A stretch of DNA of 64,000 nt from Streptomyces sp. OfavH-34-F (GCF_022347745.1 NZ_JAKRGC010000006.1:1-64000); one strand, 5' to 3'. Positions 54,401 to 62,520 are shown, numbered from the stretch's first letter. Translations and numbers: made by a program. The notes: generated from the letters alone by a model not told the origin.

Positions 54401-54896
54401 GGTCGGTGAGCACCGGGTGCGACTCGTCGTCCGTGGCGCCCAGCCAGGCACCGGAGAGAAAGAGCGCGAGGCGATATCTGCGCTCTCCGGAAATGCGGAC
54501 CTTCAGGTGGTGGTGCGGGAATACACCTCCAAGGAGGAAGCGATCGAGCATGACCTGGATACAGCCAGTATGGTTCTTATGCCTTCAAGGTCTGAGGGTT
54601 TTGGCCTGGTCGGGTTGGAGGCGATTGTCCGGGGTGTTCCTGTGCTGATCACTTCTGCAAGCGGTCTGGGGCAGCTGTTGCGTGAGACTTCGAGACAAAT
54701 GGCGAATCGGTTCGTGGTTCCGGTTACCGGGGATGTGAGTAGGGATACCGACACGTGGGCGCGAGCCATCGAACGTATCTTGCGCGATCGCGAGAGTGCC
54801 TTCCAGCACGTCGCTGACCTACGTGACCTGCTTGCGCAGAAGATCACTTGGGCTGCGGCTGCCGATACGGTCCTCTCCCAAGCGGCCTTTCGCTGA
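51489..54896 (+). CDS. AAA+ ATPase / TPR / GT4 glycosyltransferase fusion, 1135 aa
   Basis: Three parts. Residues about 20-330: a STAND/ORC-like AAA+ NTPase with IFSGRKQETQ, Walker A HGPRAAGKTSLL (52-60), Walker B IALLVDEAQ (Asp179, Glu180) and sensor VVVLAGTSG, followed by a winged-helix-like segment. Residues about 340-735: helical region, with TPR-like repeats from about 590 (AFDAYEGGDRDRALRHFKAAYDLSP, EGLKWSSIALEL). Residues about 737-1135: GT-B fold glycosyltransferase of family 4 with EWASSHGGLSTLNRE (donor/acceptor GG loop) and PSRSEGFGLVGLE with the E-x7-E pair (1036, 1044). Codon use is distinctly less GC-rich than in the core, pointing to transfer. Domain layout suggests a signal-gated effector: sensing by TPR, switching by ATPase, action by sugar transfer. 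The IS border lies eight bases past the stop. Confidence 0.85.
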   Translation: MDISQLRNPYDFRNPVRDDAIFSGRKQETQAIRHEFSLASVGRPSVCVVLHGPRAAGKTSLLNAADRMARDRGFTTVRVDLIEGDGGPSIFYRKVYEELLIAVADALRALGRDIPFELAVVRRIMAGVVMAGPDDKLAFPEAMALAKKRGDDHVPEAALRADIGLFLELLGHPIALLVDEAQVMAADTRVLSILRFLTSRVDGLVVVLAGTSGLVEQIRSVHSQILRQFKEVEVKRFANHEDVWDCVLQPLNALGPHPIRVRRGVVQELMQLTDGNPYEIQLYCHAMFARMQLVGAELLELTPEVLEAIRSQLETGRDLMDRPLIRAVRAMSTTDLVAFAILTSALGRATADQAWFAHVIADDPQISREAYDNCHRSFVNQGLLAPDEIITFAVETELLDEIYVRVYTVSRVQRDPHGQFTGRGGTRSLFVNRVLGLLHRFERQGPLRIMPTCCYMMKLATVEKNFAALEILPEEGPDATPTIDLVHKAVLEAGEPAALDLTSVTCQLGELAVERWLFSSDVDDIDLASLPEFVQAADRIARYGGKLETDRVRIPLRTWPAEEWFGRATGRLRSDLAHNHRHAAFDAYEGGDRDRALRHFKAAYDLSPAWEYANSITHVCLASGAVDEGLKWSSIALELASIPANRALSAYNMAIAHLVSRTPAVARRSLDRAAEDLASLEVREYPTGYLMVPDVGDPTKIREELGVDLYAAVDRVRKSMGPEGTEEPTAADSSGQCAPVVLAVATEWASSHGGLSTLNREMCCALARAGAEVYCIVLSATPEELAFAAAAGVTLLPAPSVAGESDDMRLSGRPALLVDKTPDLIVGHSRITGFAARRLADAFYPQARRLHFVHMAPDEIEWHKPGRETDAGLRASERTEIERGLGKDAYRVVAIGPRLHDQFLTEFTSAPLAPLRMDPGFDVAVDCVGTRTPPAGQPLRVLLLGRTEDAELKGVQLAAAACGKVDKWQQQVGEHRVRLVVRGAQPGTGEKEREAISALSGNADLQVVVREYTSKEEAIEHDLDTASMVLMPSRSEGFGLVGLEAIVRGVPVLITSASGLGQLLRETSRQMANRFVVPVTGDVSRDTDTWARAIERILRDRESAFQHVADLRDLLAQKITWAAAADTVLSQAAFR

Positions 54897-55008
54897 CGGC
54901 TCTGAGTGGGCGGTTCGTGAGTTTTTGAGTTGATCTGCTGTCGCCTGATGGTGTGGCGGTGGGGCGGAATCTGCCGGTCCGCGGTTGGTGATCTGGTGAT
55001 GTGACCGG

Positions 55009-55857
55009 GTGAGTGAACGCAAGCCGTATCCGAGTGACTTATCGGACGAGCAGTGGTCGTTGATCGAGCCGGTGATCACCGCGTGGAAGGACCGGCATCG
55101 CTCGGTCAGCGGCCACCAGGGCGCCTACGACATGCGGGAGATCGTGAACGCGATCCTCTACCAGGGGCGGACCGGCTGCCAGTGGGCCTTTCTCCCGCAC
55201 GACCTGCCGCAGAAGAGCGCGACGTACTACTACTTCGCCGCCTGGCGTGACGACGGGACCGACCAGGTCATCCATGAACTCCTGCGCTGCCAGGTCCGTG
55301 AACGCGCCCGGCGATTAGAGGACCCGACCCTGGTGGACCTGGACACCCAGAGTGTCCACGTGGCCGCCGGGGTTCCCGCCTCCACGAGCGGCCACGATCC
55401 GGCCAAGCGGGTGCCCGGCCGCAAACGGGGTCTTGCCGTGGATGTCCTCGGCCTGGTCATCGCGGTCGTCGTCCTCGCCGCGAACACCCACGACAACGCC
55501 GCGGGCATCCTCCTGCTCGACCAGGTCGCCGAGCACGCAGGCGGAACCGTCCGCAAAGCCCTGGTCGACCAGGGCTTCAAGAACCAGGTCGTCGCACACG
55601 GCGCTGGCCTGGGCATCGACGTCGAGATCGTCGAACGCAAACCGCAGGTCAAGGGGTTCGTGCCACAGCCCAAGCGGTGGAGGGTCGAGCAGACCTACAG
55701 GATCCTGATACTGCACCGGCGCCTGTTCCGCGACTACGAGCACCGCCCCTCCTCCTCCGCCTCCCGCGTCTACTGGGCGATGACCCACGTCATGACCCGA
55801 CGCCTCACCGGCGCGAACGCCCCCACCTGGCGCGAGACGCAGGCGGTGGCAGCGTGA
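55009..55857 (+). CDS. IS5-family transposase
   Basis: GTG at 55009, 282 residues, intact. N-terminal DUF4096 domain (SDLSDEQWSLIEPVI, REIVNAILYQGRTGCQWAFLP), then catalytic Asp in LVDLDTQSVH, Asp in ALVDQGFKNQ and Glu in RVEQTYRILILHRRLFRDYE. The residue contexts are those of IS5-group transposases. Its stop overlaps the next start (GTGA). Confidence 0.9.
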   Translation: MSERKPYPSDLSDEQWSLIEPVITAWKDRHRSVSGHQGAYDMREIVNAILYQGRTGCQWAFLPHDLPQKSATYYYFAAWRDDGTDQVIHELLRCQVRERARRLEDPTLVDLDTQSVHVAAGVPASTSGHDPAKRVPGRKRGLAVDVLGLVIAVVVLAANTHDNAAGILLLDQVAEHAGGTVRKALVDQGFKNQVVAHGAGLGIDVEIVERKPQVKGFVPQPKRWRVEQTYRILILHRRLFRDYEHRPSSSASRVYWAMTHVMTRRLTGANAPTWRETQAVAA

Positions 55858-56249
55858 ACATCCAGCCCCTGCTCGACGCCCTGGACCTCCAGGAAGACGC
55901 CGCTCGGGGCCTGGCCGACGACCTCCGCGCACAGATCGACGACCTGCAGACCCGACTGCGGGAGGCCGAGACGCACCTGGAGCACCTCGCGATCACCCGC
56001 ACAACCGTCACCGGCCTCGCCGACCGGCTCCCGGCCGTCGCGCCGGCCCTGCCCGAGCACCCGGACTACCCCCGCATCCTCGCCGCCGTCAACCACACGA
56101 CCGGACCGCTACGAGCCAAGGACGTCTGCGAAGTCCTCGGCCACGAAGTGCTGCCGAAGAACGTCGAAGGCACCCGCGCCAAGCTGAAACGCCTGGTCAA
56201 ACTCGGGATCCTCACCGAGGCCGACGCTGGCAACTTCGCCAGGAAGTAA
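55854..56249 (+). CDS. IS accessory protein, coiled coil plus winged-helix-like
   Basis: 131 residues starting at a GTG inside the transposase stop. Residues about 5-50 form a charged heptad helix (DLQTRLREAETHLEHL); the second half (YPRILAAVNHTTGPLRAKDVCEVLG... RAKLKRLVKLGILTEAD) reads like a winged helix. It lies within the inverted ends, so it moves with the element. It could regulate transposition or be a cargo DNA-binding protein. Function unknown. Confidence 0.78.
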   Translation: MNIQPLLDALDLQEDAARGLADDLRAQIDDLQTRLREAETHLEHLAITRTTVTGLADRLPAVAPALPEHPDYPRILAAVNHTTGPLRAKDVCEVLGHEVLPKNVEGTRAKLKRLVKLGILTEADAGNFARK

Positions 56250-56323
56250 TAGCCGACAGCACCTCCACCAGCGACCTTGCTCCAACTGCAGCCGGAAACA
56301 GACATCACCTCACGAACCGCCCG

Positions 56324-56788
56324 CTAAGGCAGGTGAGGGTACCGATCCAGCGTCTTCCTGCACAGTTCGAGGTGGCCCCAGATGTCGCCCTTGTTCTTGC
56401 AGCGGGCTGCCCCGAAGTGGTGCCGGAACCAGTCTCGGCGATCTCGCGGCGTACTCGCTCGATGCGTGTCTCGAACCCGGCGAACATTGCGGAGAGGCAT
56501 CTTGCGCGTGTCGAAACCGTCGCGGGGATGCTCGCGGTGCAGCTTCTGATCGATGAGCCACTCCATCGGACTGCGTCCACGCTTCCAGTCATTGCAGGGC
56601 TTGCATGCCGGGAGGAACTTCCACCACACGTCGGCGCCATTGCCGGCCACGGGTTGCTCTTGATCAAGGGTCGTTGACGGCTTGACAGCGCAGTAGGTGC
56701 ACAAGCCTTCGTTCGCGGTGAGGCTCAACAGCCAGACGTACGTGGCCTGCTTCGTTCGACTGCCCCGGGGCACGGTAGCGTCCGCCAT
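56324..56788 (-). CDS. HNH-like zinc protein, 3' end at IS border
   Basis: ATG at 56788 after AAGGAGAAG, 154 residues. Zinc knuckles C30-x2-C33 and C62-x2-C65 with N66 (ACKPCNDWKRGRSP) fit an HNH fold. The usual DH general base is DQ here (LDQEQPV, Asp42-Gln43), so nuclease activity is doubtful. The stop TAG uses two bases of the IS end (56324-56325), so the original C-terminus was probably longer and has been replaced by the insertion. The region C-terminal to the knuckles is rich in Arg and Trp. Confidence 0.75.
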   Translation of the reverse strand: MADATVPRGSRTKQATYVWLLSLTANEGLCTYCAVKPSTTLDQEQPVAGNGADVWWKFLPACKPCNDWKRGRSPMEWLIDQKLHREHPRDGFDTRKMPLRNVRRVRDTHRASTPRDRRDWFRHHFGAARCKNKGDIWGHLELCRKTLDRYPHLP

Positions 56789-57086
56789 AGGCTTCTCCTT
56801 GTGTTGCTCCTCTGAGGGCGGCACGCTACTCGACGCCACTGGCAATGGGTGTCTGGGTGGGCACGCAGGGTGAAGGGGGGCGACAGGAACCTGATTTTGA
56901 CGCCTCGGTACCGATGGCCCGGGCTGAACCTCATCGTCTGCTCGGTGGCGTTGCGTCAGTGGCATGTAGTGGCGGGGAGGCGCCGCAAGATTCCCGCCAT
57001 CAGCCGGTTTTGCTCAATCGGTGGCTTGGCCTTTCCAGTTTGGGCAGTATGCGCTTGGGGCGGTGATCGAACGGGAGGGGACACGG

Positions 57087-59147
57087 ATGGCGATCGAGGT
57101 GCTGCCGGTGACGGGAGAGCAGTCGGACTTGCTCAGCGTCGCCATTGCCCTGGGTGACCGATACACGAAGCGCCTGGGGCTGCTCACCCCACCCGCGTAC
57201 CGCAAGTACGCCGAGGACGGCGGGCTGTTGGTCGCGCTGGAAGGTGATGAACTTGTCGGGTATGCGCTCTTCGGGTTGCCCAAACGCAGCCAGCATGTCC
57301 GTCTCGTGCATCTCTGCGTGGCCGAGGAGCACCGAGGGAAGGGCATTGCGCGGCGCTTGATCGCGGAGCTGCGCAGCAGGCAAGGGCATCGGCTCGGCAT
57401 TCGGGCCAGGTGCCGACGGGACTACGGGCTCAGCCCCATGTGGAGCGGCCTCGGTTTCGTTCCGAAGGGTGAGGGCATTGGCCGTGGCGAGGACAAGGAG
57501 CCTCTTGACACCTGGTGGCTCGACCTTGGTCATGATGACCTGTTCACCGAGGTGCGAAGCGACGCCCTGCTGGTCGTGACTGTCGACCACAGCGTCTTCT
57601 CCGGACTGCGGGGCGAGGGTGCTGAGCGGGCTGTCGAGGAGTCGAAGGCCCTTGAAGCTGGCTGGCTAGCGGACCTGATCGAGCTGACATACACACCGCA
57701 GCTCCTTCTTGATGTGCACGAGATCGAGAACCGTGAGGCGAGACAGCGTCAGCGCAACGGTTTGCCCCAGCTTCGAGCGGCGTCGCCTGACGGGGCGGCG
57801 GTATCGGTTCGTCAGCAGGAGATGCTTGCAGCCCTGAGCAAAGAACTGCCGGAATTGCTGATCGACGGCAAGATGCGTGCTCGACTGCGCTACGTGGCCG
57901 AGACTTCCTGCGCCGGGCTGCAGGTGTTGGTGACGCGCGATCCCGAGTTGGAGGGGCTGGCTGATATCGCTTGGGATGTGGCGCGCGTTCGGGTGGTGTC
58001 GCCGGCCATGGTGACACTTCATGTGGACGAGCTCCGCCAAGCCCAGGTGTACCGTCCGGCGGATCTCATGGGGACAGCCTTCTCGATGGAGGAAGTCGCA
58101 TCCGGGAGTGAAGGTGAGCTGGTCGCCTTCTTCGAGCAGACGGGCGGCGACACAGGAACCGCCTTCGTGGAGCGATTGAAGGCGCTCGGCGCGGATGGCG
58201 TGCTGTGGCGAAGAGAGCTGCTTCGGGACGGCGACGGGCATCCGGTGGCCCTCTATGCCTGGGCGATGGATGGTCGCACGTTGAACGTCGCCATCCTGCG
58301 CACTGCTTCCCATCCATTGGAGGAGACGCTTGCCCGGCAGTTGCTCTTCATGCTCAAGCGGCTGGGGCGAGATCGAGGCGCGCAGATCGTGCGCATTGCT
58401 GATCCCTTTCTCTCCACAGCCGCCAGGTCTGCTCTGGGTGCCGACGGATTCACCGAGGACGAACGCGGCTTCGCGGCACTCATCGTCGATCTCTGCGGGC
58501 CGGCTGAGGCCGTTTCGGAGGCGGCAGGAGAGATTGCCGCACGTGCTGGCCGTACGGCGCCGCGTTTGGATGCTCGTGCTTCACCGGAAGTCGTAAGCGT
58601 AGCTGAGCGAGCCTGGTGGCCTGCGAAACTCATCGACACCGCCCTTCCTTCCTTCGTCGTTCCTGTTCGGCCTCTTTGGTCCACAGAGCTGTTCAACGTG
58701 CCGGCCATGCTCGTGCCGCGTGACGACGTGCTCGGGATCAGCCGTGAGCACGTCTACTACCGGTCTGCTGGTCATCGTGGGGAGAGCGTTCCTAGCAGAG
58801 TCCTTTGGTACGTCAGTCGGGGGACTGCTGGGCAGCAAGGGATGATGGCCGTCGGCTGCTCGCGGCTGGACGAGGTGATAGTCGATGACCCTGACTCCCT
58901 CTTCTCGCGATTCGAACACCTGGGCGTATATGGTCGTGCTGACGTGCGTGCGCAAGCCGAACCGACGGGCAAGGTGATGGCGTTGAGGTTCTCGGACACG
59001 GAGATCTTCCCTGCGCAGGTGACGCGCTCGCGATTGACCTCGTTGGCTAAGGGCTTGGGGCTAACGTGGAAGACGCCGATGTCGATGATGAAGATCGACA
59101 GCGCGCTGTTCCAGGCCGTGTACGAAGAGGGGCACCGAAAGACGTGA
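57087..59147 (+). CDS. GNAT - PIN - (GNAT-like) - PUA-like multidomain protein, 686 aa
   Basis: ATG at 57087 after GGGAGGGG. Residues 1-150: GNAT acetyltransferase with LCVAEEHRGKGIARRLI (acetyl-CoA loop). Residues about 155-330: PIN-like nuclease with acidic residues Asp167 (VDHSVF), Glu212/Glu214 (HEIENRE), Asp260 and Asp285 (VTRDPEL). Residues about 340-500: a second domain that looks GNAT-like (ARQLLFMLKRLGRDRGA). Residues about 535-686: a beta-rich end (LWSTELFNVPAML, VLWYVSRGT, RFSDTEIFP) resembling EVE/ASCH PUA-like folds. The stop overlaps the ASCH gene start (GTGA). Suggests an RNA-directed modification/cleavage or toxin-antitoxin-like unit; inferred from domains only. Confidence 0.78.
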   Translation: MAIEVLPVTGEQSDLLSVAIALGDRYTKRLGLLTPPAYRKYAEDGGLLVALEGDELVGYALFGLPKRSQHVRLVHLCVAEEHRGKGIARRLIAELRSRQGHRLGIRARCRRDYGLSPMWSGLGFVPKGEGIGRGEDKEPLDTWWLDLGHDDLFTEVRSDALLVVTVDHSVFSGLRGEGAERAVEESKALEAGWLADLIELTYTPQLLLDVHEIENREARQRQRNGLPQLRAASPDGAAVSVRQQEMLAALSKELPELLIDGKMRARLRYVAETSCAGLQVLVTRDPELEGLADIAWDVARVRVVSPAMVTLHVDELRQAQVYRPADLMGTAFSMEEVASGSEGELVAFFEQTGGDTGTAFVERLKALGADGVLWRRELLRDGDGHPVALYAWAMDGRTLNVAILRTASHPLEETLARQLLFMLKRLGRDRGAQIVRIADPFLSTAARSALGADGFTEDERGFAALIVDLCGPAEAVSEAAGEIAARAGRTAPRLDARASPEVVSVAERAWWPAKLIDTALPSFVVPVRPLWSTELFNVPAMLVPRDDVLGISREHVYYRSAGHRGESVPSRVLWYVSRGTAGQQGMMAVGCSRLDEVIVDDPDSLFSRFEHLGVYGRADVRAQAEPTGKVMALRFSDTEIFPAQVTRSRLTSLAKGLGLTWKTPMSMMKIDSALFQAVYEEGHRKT

Positions 59148-59626
59148 GCGATCCGGAGCGAGCGATGTTGCTGTCCGTCCACCCGCGGTTTGCCACGGCG
59201 ATCCTGGCTGGAACCAAGACGATCGAGGTGCGCCGTCAGCGCGTCGCAGCCCCACCTGGAACTCCTGTGCTCCTCTACGCGACCGCGCCCACAATGGCCA
59301 TCGTGGGCATGGCTCGGATCGCCTCCGTGCAGGTGGCTTCGCCACGTGAGGTGTGGTCGGCGAGCCGTGCGAGTGCAGGTATCAGTCGCCGAGACTATGA
59401 CGAATATATGAGCGGGGCGACCCGCGCCAGCGGCCTCTCGCTAGAGGCACCTGTCACCTTCCAGGACCCCGTTCCGCTGTCTGCGCTGCGGGCGGCAGGG
59501 CCCTTTCACCCGCCTCAGAGCTACAGGTACTTGACCGATGAGGACCTTCGCAGGCTGTCTGAAGCGGCGCCGGACAAGGATGCCTCCACCCTGCACGAGG
59601 CACTGGTGGACCGGGTGCCTTCTTAA
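59144..59626 (+). CDS. ASCH/PUA-like domain protein
   Basis: GTG at 59144, 160 residues. The core MLLSVHPRFATAILAGTKTIEVRR and VLLYATAPTMAIVGMARI is typical of ASCH domains, a PUA-related RNA-binding fold that in E. coli YqfB hydrolyses N4-acetylcytidine. The C-terminal half is family-specific helical sequence. Coupled to the GNAT-PIN gene, so acetyl transfer and its reading or removal could belong together. Function unproven. Confidence 0.85.
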   Translation: MSDPERAMLLSVHPRFATAILAGTKTIEVRRQRVAAPPGTPVLLYATAPTMAIVGMARIASVQVASPREVWSASRASAGISRRDYDEYMSGATRASGLSLEAPVTFQDPVPLSALRAAGPFHPPQSYRYLTDEDLRRLSEAAPDKDASTLHEALVDRVPS

Positions 59627-59926
59627 CTGACGCGAAGGTCACGTGACGTGATTGGGAGCTCGGCCGGACGGCACCGAGACCGGTGACTTCTTGGGGCCAG
59701 GCAAGGAAACGGTACCTTCTGGCTCGGGCTCGGCGTGTGTCGCGGATCCGTGCGGGCGGAGACAAGCTGAGGGAGGTGCTCGTGGGTGAGAGCCTCTGCC
59801 CAACGGCTGCCGGGCAGACGGCGGGCAGTTGGTCCAGGGTTAGGTGACTTCTCCCCGTGTGCTCTGACCGGTGGATGCGCGGTAGCGTCCCCGTATGAGT
59901 CCGATCTCGAAAGGGGCGAACGCCGG
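59627..59926. other. 300-bp intergenic region
   Basis: Nothing convincing found. It contains the palindrome TCACGTGA near 59639 and must hold the promoter of the HAD gene; AAAGGGG near 59911 may serve as its ribosome site. Confidence 0.45.
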
Positions 59927-60586
59927 ATGGTGCGCGGGGGCAGGGCTGACGGGGACGGGCAGCTGGGGTTGATCCTGGATTTCGCGGGGGTGCTCACCGC
60001 TAGCCCCATCGAGGTCCACCGGGCCTGGTGCGTGTCTGAAGGGCTTGAACCCGGGGCGTGGCGGGCGACGCTCAACGATCATCCGGAAGGTCGGCGGCTG
60101 TACTCGGCGCTGGAGATCGGGGAGATCGGGCAGGCCGAGTGGAACGAGGGCACGGCCGCTCTCCTTGGTGAGCACGTGGACCCCGTGAACTTGATGGGGC
60201 GGGCCTGGGCCGACGTCCCGCCGGCGCGTCGGATGATCGCGCTCGCCCGGGCTGCGCGGGCTGCCGGGCATCGTCTCGCGCTGTTGTCGAACAGCTTTGG
60301 GCTCGATCCGTTCAACCCTTATGAGCACATGGGCATATGGGACCTCTTCGACGTGCATATCGTGTCCGAGCTCGAGGGGTTGGCGAAGCCGGACCCGGCT
60401 ATCTACCGGCTCGCGCTGGAGAGGATCGGGCTGCCTGCCGAGCGGTGCGTGTTCGTGGACGACCATGAGGTGAACCTGCCGCCGGCTGCCGAGTTGGGCA
60501 TCACGACCGTTCATGCCACCGACGAAGACAGGGTTGTGGCAGAACTGGAGGCTCTTCTCGGCGTCACGGCTGTGCTCACTGTCTGA
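59927..60586 (+). CDS. HAD-superfamily hydrolase (subfamily IA)
   Basis: 219 residues. Motif I is LILDFAGVLT: the nucleophile Asp is present but the usual second Asp is Ala, as in the haloacid-dehalogenase/epoxide-hydrolase-like HADs rather than typical phosphatases. Motif II LLSNSFG, motif III Lys in AKPDPAIY, motif IV VFVDDHEVN. Substrate unknown. Ends 90 bases before the XRE gene. Confidence 0.85.
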   Translation: MVRGGRADGDGQLGLILDFAGVLTASPIEVHRAWCVSEGLEPGAWRATLNDHPEGRRLYSALEIGEIGQAEWNEGTAALLGEHVDPVNLMGRAWADVPPARRMIALARAARAAGHRLALLSNSFGLDPFNPYEHMGIWDLFDVHIVSELEGLAKPDPAIYRLALERIGLPAERCVFVDDHEVNLPPAAELGITTVHATDEDRVVAELEALLGVTAVLTV

Positions 60587-60676
60587 GTGTCAACTGCCCG
60601 CAGGTGGAAGGCTGTCCACCGCACCACTTCTGTGAGTACTGTCCGTGTGGGGCCCATCACGCGGAGGTTCTGGAGC

Positions 60677-61879
60677 ATGCAGTGGTCGGAGTACACCACC
60701 GCTGAGCGCTTGAAGGCGCTGCGCGGCGGCATGACACAGGAGCAGTTGGCGGAGGCGGCCGGCGTGTCCGTCGGAGTGGTGCGCAAGCTCGAACGCGGCG
60801 GGACGGCTTCCTTGCCGTCCTTGCTGTCGATCGCAGACGCGCTCGGCACGGACATCGCCGTACTCCTCGGGCAGCAGGCGCCACGGCGGTCCATGGACCG
60901 TGACGAGCGGGCTGCCTTACGTCTGGTCTCCGCAGCCACGCACGATGCGGCCATCGGCATCCCCGCAGAGGTCGAGCCGGGCACCATCGAAGAGCTCCGC
61001 GCCGTCGTCCGTCGTGCGGACGCCGCGTACTGGGGAGGCCGGTACACCGAGCTCGGCACTCTCCTCGGGCGACTCCTTCCCGAGGCGCGGGCCAGGTTCG
61101 ACATGGCCGGCCTCGATGAACGGGAGGCCGCTGCGGGCGTCTTGACCGACACCTTTCAGACGGCGGGCATGGCCGCCAACGTGCTCGGATCACGCGATCT
61201 GGCTTATGCGGCGCTGACGTACGGACGCCAGATCGCCGTGCAGGGCGGAGATGATCTCCGTGACGCGCACCTTGCCGCCACCACCGCGTGGGTCAACCTC
61301 CGCGACGGCCGGACCAAGCAGGGCTTCCTCCTTGCCGCAGCACAAGCCGACCGGATCGAGCCCAAGATGAGCGAGCACGACCCGGACCGGCTGAGCGTGT
61401 ACGGGCAGCTCGTCACGAACGCCGCCGTCGCCGCGTCCCGGGGCGGTGCGAGCTCGGACAACGCCCGCGAATACCTCTCCCAGGCGCACGCCGTCGCCGC
61501 CCGAATCGGGGGCGAACATGCCCGTGGCGCGCACGCCCAGCCGTACGGACCGATGTACGCCGCAACGCAGGCCATGAGCATCGCCGTGGCCCTCGGCGAT
61601 ATGGCTGGAGCGCTGCGGCTGATGGACACTGTTCGCCTGGACGCCACGGTGCCCCTGGCTACCCGGGCCCGATACGGCCTGGACGTAGCGCTCACCCAGG
61701 TCGGATGCCGACGGTGGGAGGCCGCAGCCGACACCCTCCAGTCCGTCTGCGCGATGGCCCCGGGATGGGTGCGTCACCAGATGCTTCCCGGCGTCATCAT
61801 CAGCCGACTTGCTGGGGTTTCCGTCAACCGACTGCGAGGACTGGCGGACTCCGCGGGCGTACCCCTCGGCGTGCGTTGA
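60677..61879 (+). CDS. XRE-family regulator with TPR-like sensor region
   Basis: ATG at 60677 after GGAGG. 400 residues: HTH_XRE at about 8-62 (MTQEQLAEAAGVSVGVVRKLERG), then a long alpha-helical region with TPR-like repeats (DLAYAALTYGRQIAVQGGD, REYLSQAHAVAARIGG). This layout is common for Streptomyces regulators that control adjacent accessory genes, often in response to a small molecule or peptide. The likely targets are the four-gene chain from 62074. Confidence 0.85.
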   Translation: MQWSEYTTAERLKALRGGMTQEQLAEAAGVSVGVVRKLERGGTASLPSLLSIADALGTDIAVLLGQQAPRRSMDRDERAALRLVSAATHDAAIGIPAEVEPGTIEELRAVVRRADAAYWGGRYTELGTLLGRLLPEARARFDMAGLDEREAAAGVLTDTFQTAGMAANVLGSRDLAYAALTYGRQIAVQGGDDLRDAHLAATTAWVNLRDGRTKQGFLLAAAQADRIEPKMSEHDPDRLSVYGQLVTNAAVAASRGGASSDNAREYLSQAHAVAARIGGEHARGAHAQPYGPMYAATQAMSIAVALGDMAGALRLMDTVRLDATVPLATRARYGLDVALTQVGCRRWEAAADTLQSVCAMAPGWVRHQMLPGVIISRLAGVSVNRLRGLADSAGVPLGVR

Positions 61880-62073
61880 CCTACGAGCCGAAGTACCACG
61901 GTCCGTAGTAGGTATGGGCGCGCCATCAGCGCGACTGCTACGGGGCGTGGCACACCTTCGGGTGCCCCTGCTTCCGCTGCCACGCGGCGTGGCGGTCCGG
62001 CCGGACGCGGAGTCTCTCCGCTGCGACGGTGCGTGCCTGGGCCCCAACGCCGCAGCCCAGCAGCCTTGTGGGT
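61880..62073 (+). other. Short gap with conserved-looking Cys-rich frame
   Basis: In the frame of the next gene, 61910-62000 reads RHQRDCYGAWHTFGCPCFRC and on, closed off upstream by two stops (TAG TAG) and without a start until the GTG at 62029. The Cys/Trp pattern looks protein-like, not random. It may be a decayed or mis-started N-terminal zinc module. Confidence 0.4.
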
Positions 62074-62520
62074 ATGCCGATCAACCCGCCCGGCGGCCTC
62101 GGGCACGTGCCCGTCGCCGTCTACTCCTGCGCCACCACCTCCACCGCCCTCGGTGAGAGCGAGGAGCGTGGCCGCTGCTACGCCGACGCCCGGCACTGGC
62201 ACGTCGCCGGCGTCTGGTCCGACCCCGCTCCGTCGCTGCCGCTCATGGAGCGGCCGGGCTGGCGGGCCGTCACGGCCGCCCTGTCCGCCGGAATGATCCG
62301 CGGTGTCGTCGTCAGCGGTCTGACGCACGTCGCTGCCGACGCCGCCCAGTTCGCGGCTCTCGGTGTTCTCCTCCGTGACCGGGGCGGGTTCCTCGCCGAC
62401 GGCTCGAGCGGCACCCCGCCCCGTCGAACCCCCGACCAGGCCCGTCGGCGCCGCGGCATCGGGGACGCGGCCTCCGGCTGGTTCACGCAGACAGACGCGT
62501 ACGAGGGGGACGACTTGTGA
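62074..62520 (+). CDS. Resolvase-like protein lacking catalytic residues
   Basis: 148 residues from the ATG at 62074; an in-frame GTG at 62029 is possible. The pattern VAVYSCATTS, GWRAVTAALSAGMIRGVVVSGL, AALGVLLRDRGGFLAD follows the serine-recombinase N-terminal domain (YxRVST, RPGW-helix, VVVxxxDRLxR, LLxxxGV). But the position of the catalytic Ser is Thr and the Arg block (DRLSR) is replaced by THVAA. So it is probably a domesticated, inactive relative used for binding. Coupled by GTGA to the next gene. Confidence 0.6.
   Translation: MPINPPGGLGHVPVAVYSCATTSTALGESEERGRCYADARHWHVAGVWSDPAPSLPLMERPGWRAVTAALSAGMIRGVVVSGLTHVAADAAQFAALGVLLRDRGGFLADGSSGTPPRRTPDQARRRRGIGDAASGWFTQTDAYEGDDL

Larger units (their letters stand above)
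54905..56325 (+). mobile_element. IS5-type insertion sequence with accessory gene, about 1.42 kb
   Basis: Inverted ends AGTGGGCGGTTCGTGAG (54905-54921) and its near-complement (56309-56325, one mismatch). It contains a DDE transposase and a coupled second gene. No identical target duplication is visible (flanks CTG and AAG), so the copy may be old, or one junction has changed. Inserted between the stop of the AAA/GT4 gene and the end of the HNH gene. Confidence 0.82.
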
